Shown here in pieces: positions 5,860 to 8,898 of a stretch of DNA of 8,898 nucleotides. Source of the DNA: an uncultured Lachnospiraceae bacterium (GTDB lineage: Bacteria; Bacillota_A; Clostridia; Lachnospirales; Lachnospiraceae); assembly GCA_910588595.1 (NCBI GenBank), contig CAJUQU010000155.1, forward strand, positions 1-8,898, given 5' to 3'. Each line of letters begins with the position of its first letter. Positions within the stretch are counted from its first letter, which is position 1. The position numbers were made by a program, and so were the translations under genes. The notes beneath the pieces are model-generated. The model had not been told where the DNA came from and made no database searches. It saw nothing but the letters and a program-made list of their open reading frames with translations.

Positions 5860-5876
5860 ATTTTCAAGGACTTGCG
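5860..5876 (+). repeat. right att-like core site
   Basis: ATTTTCAAGG-AC-TTGCG matches 2101-2117 except for the two central bases, in the same orientation. CAAG-ga-CTTG within it gives a short dyad. With the left copy it brackets a 3.76-kb segment that holds integrase, oriT and mob remnants and the merR cassette. Confidence 0.5.
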
Positions 5877-5886
5877 AACTTTTGGA

Positions 5887-5930
5887 GATAAGATATAACA
5901 GCTATTAAATGTTATATATTAGGTCTTATC
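5887..5930. repeat. interrupted inverted repeat beside the right att-like site
   Basis: GATAAGA (5887-5893) and TATAACA (5894-5900) are answered by TGTTATA (5910-5916) and TCTTATC (5924-5930), with seven extra bases between the two right-hand parts. It could be a cruciform, a protein site or a former promoter dyad. No T-run supports a terminator. Its function is unknown. Confidence 0.3.
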
Positions 5931-5983
5931 AGAATTCAAGTTTATCAAACTGTTCGACCTATTGGAATTTGTTGAAGAAAAAT

Positions 5984-6236
5984 TTAATTTTCCATCAAAT
6001 TCATTCCAAACATTTTATATCTTATTCCAACAGAACGAACCATTTTCCCAGTTTCAATAAACTGTTCAATTTCACTTTTAGATAACCATGTCCAGTCGAC
6101 TACTTCACTTTTATCCAATATAACTTCTTCATCTTTTAAATCTTATCTAACTACATAAATATCCATAAACTCAACCACCAGTAAATTCCCACTGCCCACC
6201 AGCCTTTTTATCTGGATGTCTTTGAGTAACTAACAA
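5984..6236 (-). pseudogene. NUDIX hydrolase remnant lacking the Nudix box
   Basis: Two parts of a NUDIX protein are joined on the minus strand. The upstream part (6174-6236) reads LLVTQRHPDKKAGGQWEFTGG, the classic strand and loop before the Nudix box, and then hits TGA (6171-6173). The downstream part, in another frame, reads VEFMDIYVVR, a TAA at 6143-6145, then DLKDEEVILDKSEVVDW..WLSKSEIEQFIETG..., ending at TAA 5984-5986. The whole catalytic GX5EX7REUXEEXGU box, about 50 codons, is deleted at about 6172-6178, with a frame change. The nonsense codon sits where Gln or Lys would be expected. NUDIX enzymes hydrolyse nucleoside diphosphate derivatives; this copy cannot. It ends outside the right att-like site and is probably an older passenger gene. 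Confidence 0.75.
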
Positions 6237-6240
6237 CACC

Positions 6241-6323
6241 ACCAACGCCGTCATTGATGGCAATGAAACGGACGCCGTTCTGTGGGAAAATCATTTCCGT
6301 GTACATTCCCACTTGCAGATAGT
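6241..6323 (-). pseudogene. fragment of a large serine recombinase (resolvase domain)
   Basis: About 26 minus-strand codons read YLQVGMYTEMIFPQNG, then VRFIAINDGV. This is the well-conserved segment of the catalytic domain of transposon-type large serine recombinases, normally preceded by SR-x-GRD and followed by DS. The catalytic serine, the zinc-ribbon and coiled-coil parts are absent. The left join (about 6240) runs directly into the NUDIX remnant and the right join coincides with the palindrome at 6323-6339. It marks a second, different mobile element from the tyrosine-recombinase one at 2100-5880. Confidence 0.7.
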
Positions 6324-6339
6324 GATATTGTCAATATCA
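6323..6339. repeat. perfect 17-nt palindrome at recombinase-fragment junction
   Basis: TGATATTG-t-CAATATCA is an 8+1+8 perfect dyad placed exactly where the recombinase homology ends. It could be an operator, a recombination joint or the residue of an insertion end. Confidence 0.45.
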
Positions 6340-6369
6340 TAGTGTGTTATACGCTCTGTCGGCGTTGTC

Positions 6370-6642
6370 GTGAAAATGCCGTTGCCGCCGGAGAGGGCAA
6401 GGGCATTTGAAGCGGAAGGAAAACAGGGCTTTGTTTGGGGCTGGGAAGCAGGAAACAAAGGACTGGTTTCAGCAACAGACAGGGCGTATATGAAAGCCCC
6501 CGTCCCCAGCCTATGGGATAAAATCTCCCAAACCTTTAGACACCGTGACTATATGTGTGACCACACTCATTTATTTTTAGGGGTCGTTCTTTTCTCAAAA
6601 TTGAAATGGACGGAAAGCCATTTTAGGGCTTTCCCGTCTTGA
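6370..6642 (+). CDS. unidentified ORF, possibly element-derived remnant
   Basis: A plus-strand frame of 90 codons. The first 60 or so (ARAFEAEGKQGFVWGWEAGN, later DRAYMKAPVPSLWDKISQTF) have a protein-like composition; the last 25 run through an inverted repeat and look non-coding. There is no ribosome site before the ATG at 6376 or the GTG at 6370, so if real it is probably a fragment of a longer gene. The opposite strand is also partly open here. I cannot name a family. Confidence 0.3.
   Translation: MKMPLPPERARAFEAEGKQGFVWGWEAGNKGLVSATDRAYMKAPVPSLWDKISQTFRHRDYMCDHTHLFLGVVLFSKLKWTESHFRAFPS
6609..6638. terminator. possible bidirectional hairpin terminator
   Basis: GACGGAAAGCC (6609-6619) pairs with GGCTTTCCCGTC (6627-6638) with one bulged base. 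On the minus strand it is followed by CATTTCAATTTT, a weak T-rich tail, and lies about 110 nt past the stop of the gene at 6750. On the plus side only TTGATT follows. It could end the minus-strand operon. Confidence 0.35.
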
Positions 6643-6670
6643 TTACCCATCAGCAAAGACTGGCGAGGCT

Positions 6671-6714
6671 GTCAACGGCGACGCATTTGTGCGCCGTTCA
6701 TCTTGACTGTTGAC
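6671..6714. repeat. nested inverted repeat in intergenic region
   Basis: AACGGCG (6674-6680) pairs with CGCCGTT (6692-6698), with CGCA/TGCG inside. GTCAA (6671-6675) is mirrored by TTGAC at 6703-6707 and again at 6710-6714. It lies between the 6609-6638 hairpin and the gene ending at 6750. It could be a protein-binding or transfer-origin remnant. Its function is unknown. Confidence 0.3.
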
Positions 6715-6749
6715 TGGCTCGGTTGGCTTTGCTATCCACATAAAACAAG

Positions 6750-7205
6750 TTATTCCCACATTTTTTTATTGCTACCAGTTTCAAAACAAAAAGGTGACGA
6801 ATGAGGATAGTGTTCAACTGGACATTGGTGTTTTAGTCCCCATGCCTTTTGAGGAATATAAAGTAATGCTTCAAATTCCATATTCCACAAATCTTTCTTT
6901 TTCCCGTTTTTCACTTTTTCATAATAGGCAGGCCCATTTATTAAAGCAACACACCTCGAATATAAAAATGAATCGCCACTTGTATACGGGGCTACTTTTT
7001 CACAATCTTCCATGAGTTTCTTGGTATCCAAATTATAAAGCAGTTCAGACATTAGGTTGTCAAACTCAAAGATTGTATCATCGTTTTGCGTAGAAAGATA
7101 TTCGATGACAGGTTTTAGAACCTTATCATCGTTACCCTCATTATCCCAATCGCATAATTCCATTGTATTCCAAAAGAGTTGAAATTTATCTGACATTTTT
7201 GACAT
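6750..7205 (-). CDS. DUF4240-like protein, function unknown
   Basis: 151 residues from ATG 7205, preceded by GGAGGG (7215-7220) at nine nt; an ATG at 7196 is a weaker choice. The sequence is acidic at the start (KFQLFWNTMELCDWDNEGND) and contains FDNLMSELLYNLDTKKL, then GDSFLYSRCVALINGPAYY, then WNMEFEALLYIPQKAW. These patterns fit the DUF4240 family as I recall it: small soluble proteins with no known activity, sometimes proposed near immunity or polymorphic-toxin loci. No signal peptide or membrane segment is present. It follows the small membrane gene by 37 bp and probably shares its transcript. The length is close to that of relatives, so it looks complete. The family name is from memory and not verified. 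Confidence 0.75.
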   Translation of the reverse strand: MSKMSDKFQLFWNTMELCDWDNEGNDDKVLKPVIEYLSTQNDDTIFEFDNLMSELLYNLDTKKLMEDCEKVAPYTSGDSFLYSRCVALINGPAYYEKVKNGKKKDLWNMEFEALLYIPQKAWGLKHQCPVEHYPHSSPFCFETGSNKKMWE

Positions 7206-7242
7206 TTTATTTGTCCCTCCGATATTTATTCATTCTTCTGTT

Positions 7243-7488
7243 TTATCTTCCCACAAAGAGGAAGAAAATCCCACAGACAATAATCATAATGCCCAGAATG
7301 CCCATAAAGACACAATACCCGCCCTGTCCGAACAGGTCATAGATAAAGCGCCCAGGACCGTTTGGTTTTTCTCCCTCCGGGCTTGTGACCCACTGCCAGT
7401 GGAAGATTGCTCCCAACAGCGTCAGCCCGCCGCCCGTAATCACCACATACTGCCAGTGGTCTTTTAAGTATGCTACGATATTCTCCAT
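7243..7488 (-). CDS. small two-helix membrane protein
   Basis: 81 residues from ATG 7488, preceded by AAAGGGG at 6 nt. Two hydrophobic helices lie at about 13-31 (YVVITGGGLTLLGAIFHW) and 58-79 (YCVFMGILGIMIIVCGIFFL). Between them is a short polar loop, PEGEKPNGPGRF. Its start overlaps the last 16 bp of the regulator gene upstream, so it is translationally coupled to it. I recall similar small proteins beside this type of regulator in Clostridial conjugative elements, but no function is known to me. Possible roles are an entry-exclusion or membrane accessory protein; this is a guess. Confidence 0.75.
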   Translation of the reverse strand: MENIVAYLKDHWQYVVITGGGLTLLGAIFHWQWVTSPEGEKPNGPGRFIYDLFGQGGYCVFMGILGIMIIVCGIFFLFVGR

Positions 7489-8294
7489 GTATTACCCCTT
7501 TTTCCTCTCTGTGGATTTGGATTTTTAAGCAAGTCCGACTTCTGTGCAATCTTTTTCAGCCACTTCTTTTCGTCCTCTGACAGCTTCTTCAAATTCAATT
7601 TAAGCCATTTGCAGATAAACGCCAAAGACGCTTGCTCCGGGTCACTGTCTGGGTCGGTAATTTCGGTAGCGGCTTCCAATAATCCCTTCAGCGGGTTATC
7701 CTCTGGGACACTTAAAAAGTTGTCCCTATGGGCTTCCCGTAAATCAAGAGCTATCCCGTTTATGTCCTGCTGGATTATGTAGCGGCAAAAGCTGTCGTCA
7801 TCAATATGGGCAGCGATAAGCTGTCTTAACTGCGGGTCGGTCAAGCCGGGATTGTGCTGTTTCATAATCGTTGCGCTCATAGCGTCCACAATGGCGTTTG
7901 CGCTCTGTACCTGCTTCACCGCCGTTCCGTTCACATAGATTTCAAGGTCGGCCATTAACCGGGGAAAATCCGGGTGCGCCGCCAATTCGCACAAAAGGGA
8001 ATTATCCACCCGCCCGCTTTTCAACAGATCAATCATTCCGTCACTCAAACGCAGGTCTGCAAGATCGGCGTTTGGGTGACGTTTCACTTCAGACAGCCCC
8101 AGCAGATAGTCCGCGGTTACGCCGTAAAACTGCGCCAGCTTGATGAGGGCGTAGTGGCTGATGTCCTTGAAGTCCGCCGCTTCATAGCTGCCCAGTGCAG
8201 ATTTGGAGAGGTTCGTCTGCTCCGCAAGCTGTTCCAACGTCAAGCCACGTTCTACACGCAGGTCTTTCAAGCGTTCTTGGATTGTTAAGGCCAT
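7473..8294 (-). CDS. XRE-family transcriptional regulator of a conjugative-type element
   Basis: 273 residues from ATG 8294, with GGGGG (8302-8306) about 7 nt upstream. An ATG at 8327 lies inside the -10 box and cannot be the start. A Cro/CI-type helix-turn-helix occupies about residues 5-66 (LKDLRVERGLTLEQLAEQTN, LSKSALGSYEAAD, then YGVTADYLLGLSE). The remaining 200 residues are helical and acidic to residue 235, then end in a lysine-rich tail (LKKLSEDEKKWLKKIAQKS). Regulators of this size and build are common in Firmicute integrative conjugative elements, where they control transfer or maintenance genes; this is family knowledge, and the target here is unknown. It heads an apparent operon with the membrane protein and the DUF4240-like gene, driven by the promoter at 8326-8354. 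Confidence 0.88.
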   Translation of the reverse strand: MALTIQERLKDLRVERGLTLEQLAEQTNLSKSALGSYEAADFKDISHYALIKLAQFYGVTADYLLGLSEVKRHPNADLADLRLSDGMIDLLKSGRVDNSLLCELAAHPDFPRLMADLEIYVNGTAVKQVQSANAIVDAMSATIMKQHNPGLTDPQLRQLIAAHIDDDSFCRYIIQQDINGIALDLREAHRDNFLSVPEDNPLKGLLEAATEITDPDSDPEQASLAFICKWLKLNLKKLSEDEKKWLKKIAQKSDLLKNPNPQRGKRGNTWRIS

Positions 8295-8325
8295 ATCACC
8301 GCCCCCTTTCGTTTCAGCTTCCCTC

Positions 8326-8354
8326 ATTATATCACAAATCCAAGAGCGTGGAAA
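8326..8354 (-). promoter_or_regulatory. promoter of the XRE regulator operon
   Basis: TTTCCA (8349-8354), 17-nt spacer, then TATAAT (8326-8331) with a TG at the extended -10 position, on the minus strand. It ends about 32 bp before the regulator's start codon. This is one of the best promoter matches in the window. No clear operator dyad is seen around it. Confidence 0.65.
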
Positions 8355-8455
8355 TAGTGAGTTTTCCGGGCTGATTTCCTACCTCTTGGATATACGGCAC
8401 AGGCGGTCGAAAACGTGTAGACTTGGGATAGTTCATCGATGGACAAGCCCCTTGA

Positions 8456-8692
8456 AAACCGAATGACCGTCTGAAAAGGAATACCCCGGCGGGGGAAGTG
8501 CGCCGTGACCCTGCTTCTGGACACCGTGACCAGAGCGGGCGAGCGCACCAACGCCGGAACACGCCGCAGGAATGGGGCAGGAAGCCTTTTCGGGGAGAAC
8601 GGCAACAGAGCACGATCAATGACCTGCTGGAAGAAAACAAGAAGCTGGAGGCGAGGGCAAAGGCCAGCGAAAAAGTCGGTATAACAAAGTAG
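8456..8692 (+). pseudogene. 3' fragment of a mobilisation-type protein (tentative)
   Basis: A plus-strand frame is open from after a TGA at 8453-8455 to TAG 8690-8692, 78 codons. It is basic and rich in Arg, Gln and Pro at first (RRDPASGHRDQSGRAHQRRN), then becomes a short coiled coil (STINDLLEENKKLEARAKAS). This resembles the disordered and coiled tails of relaxases in conjugative elements, but no catalytic part is present and no start with a ribosome site is seen. The GC-rich composition differs from the AT-rich DNA on its right. The stretch 8355-8455 to its left shows no convincing feature. The identity is a guess from composition. Confidence 0.3.
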
Positions 8693-8701
8693 GTGAAGAC
8701 C

Positions 8702-8731
8702 ATGCAGGGTTGTTTCACGAAGAATAATTGA
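8702..8731 (+). CDS. possible 9-residue leader peptide (MQGCFTKNN)
   Basis: ATG 8702 follows AGGTGA (8691-8696) at 5 nt and the frame stops at TGA 8729-8731. It overlaps the end of the preceding frame's stop region and lies 23 bp before a strong hairpin terminator. This is the arrangement of a leader peptide controlling an attenuator. It may equally be chance. Confidence 0.2.
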   Translation: MQGCFTKNN

Positions 8732-8754
8732 AACTAATAGACACGGCATTTTTA

Positions 8755-8801
8755 CGAGGGATATGGAAGCTATACATATTTTCCATATCCCTCGACTTTT
8801 T
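8755..8801 (+). terminator. strong hairpin terminator
   Basis: CGAGGGATATGGAA (8755-8768) pairs perfectly with TTCCATATCCCTCG (8781-8794) around a 12-nt loop, followed by ACTTTTT (T-run 8797-8801). It would end plus-strand transcripts leaving the 8456-8692 frame. On the minus strand the stem is followed by AAAAATGCC, so it is one-way. Beyond it, TATAAT at 8815-8820 is a possible -10 of a rightward gene outside the window, without a clear -35. The final 70 bp hold nothing else identifiable. Confidence 0.75.
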
Positions 8802-8898
8802 CGCCCTGTAGAGGTATAATATCTATATAGTATAGGTATATGCTACTTAGTGTCTGCTGATTAAGCAAATATTTGCAACTTCCAACTCTTACATCTGC

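Noticed and set aside
8327..8749. Overlapping minus-strand frames of about 130-140 codons upstream of the XRE regulator
   Set aside because: No ribosome site or recognisable motif, and one ends in the promoter; composition reflects GC-rich DNA antisense to the plus-strand tail fragment.
1..8898. CRISPR arrays, tRNA and rRNA genes
   Set aside because: No regularly spaced repeats, no cloverleaf with anticodon arm and no rRNA-like stretches were seen on either strand by eye.

Overview
The window looks like a gut-type Firmicute (Clostridia, probably Lachnospiraceae or Oscillospiraceae). The basis is the protein families (MATE exporter, APH-type kinases, MobV-type mobilisation remnant, conjugative-element XRE regulator), strong GGAGG-like ribosome sites, frequent TTG starts, and a patchwork of GC-rich and AT-rich blocks. 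It reads as a chromosomal edge followed by layered, mostly decayed mobile DNA carrying a few intact accessory genes. Almost all intact genes lie on the minus strand.

Layout. 1-778 (-): 5' part of a MATE-family exporter, cut by the window edge, with a plausible promoter. 952-988: a strong minus-strand intrinsic terminator. 1063-2034 (-): an APH(6)/hydroxyurea-type kinase. 2096-5876: a likely decayed integrative/mobilisable element. It is bounded by two att-like copies sharing ATTTTCAAGG-nn-TTGCG, each with a 23-bp arm-like repeat just inside. Within it are an integrase 3' remnant (2204-2362), an oriT-like pair of inverted repeats (2507-2590), the first ~40 codons of a MobV/Pre-type relaxase (2625-2745), and an intact three-gene minus-strand cassette. 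The cassette is a regulator with two MerR DNA-binding domains in one chain (4517-5251), an alpha/beta hydrolase (3640-4431) and an APH/choline-kinase-type phosphotransferase (2747-3643). The last two overlap by ATGA. A TATACA-N19-TATAAT promoter, the stretched spacing expected for MerR activation, lies between the regulator and the hydrolase.

5880-6640 is mainly remnants: a NUDIX hydrolase that has lost its Nudix box and carries a nonsense codon, fused to a ~26-codon piece of a large serine recombinase, a 17-nt palindrome, and an unidentified plus-strand ORF. 6750-8294 holds three intact minus-strand genes, probably one operon: an XRE regulator, a small two-helix membrane protein overlapping it, and a DUF4240-like protein. 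8456-8692 (+) resembles the basic, coiled-coil tail of a mobilisation protein. It is followed by a possible 9-residue leader peptide, a strong hairpin terminator and a possible -10 element running off the right edge.

How the genes may work together (inference): the MerR-hydrolase-kinase set has the architecture of an inducible detoxification unit, in which a ligand-sensing MerR switches on two enzymes that could hydrolyse and phosphorylate a small molecule such as an antibiotic. A second kinase of the streptomycin/hydroxyurea type lies just outside the same element. The substrate cannot be read from the sequence.
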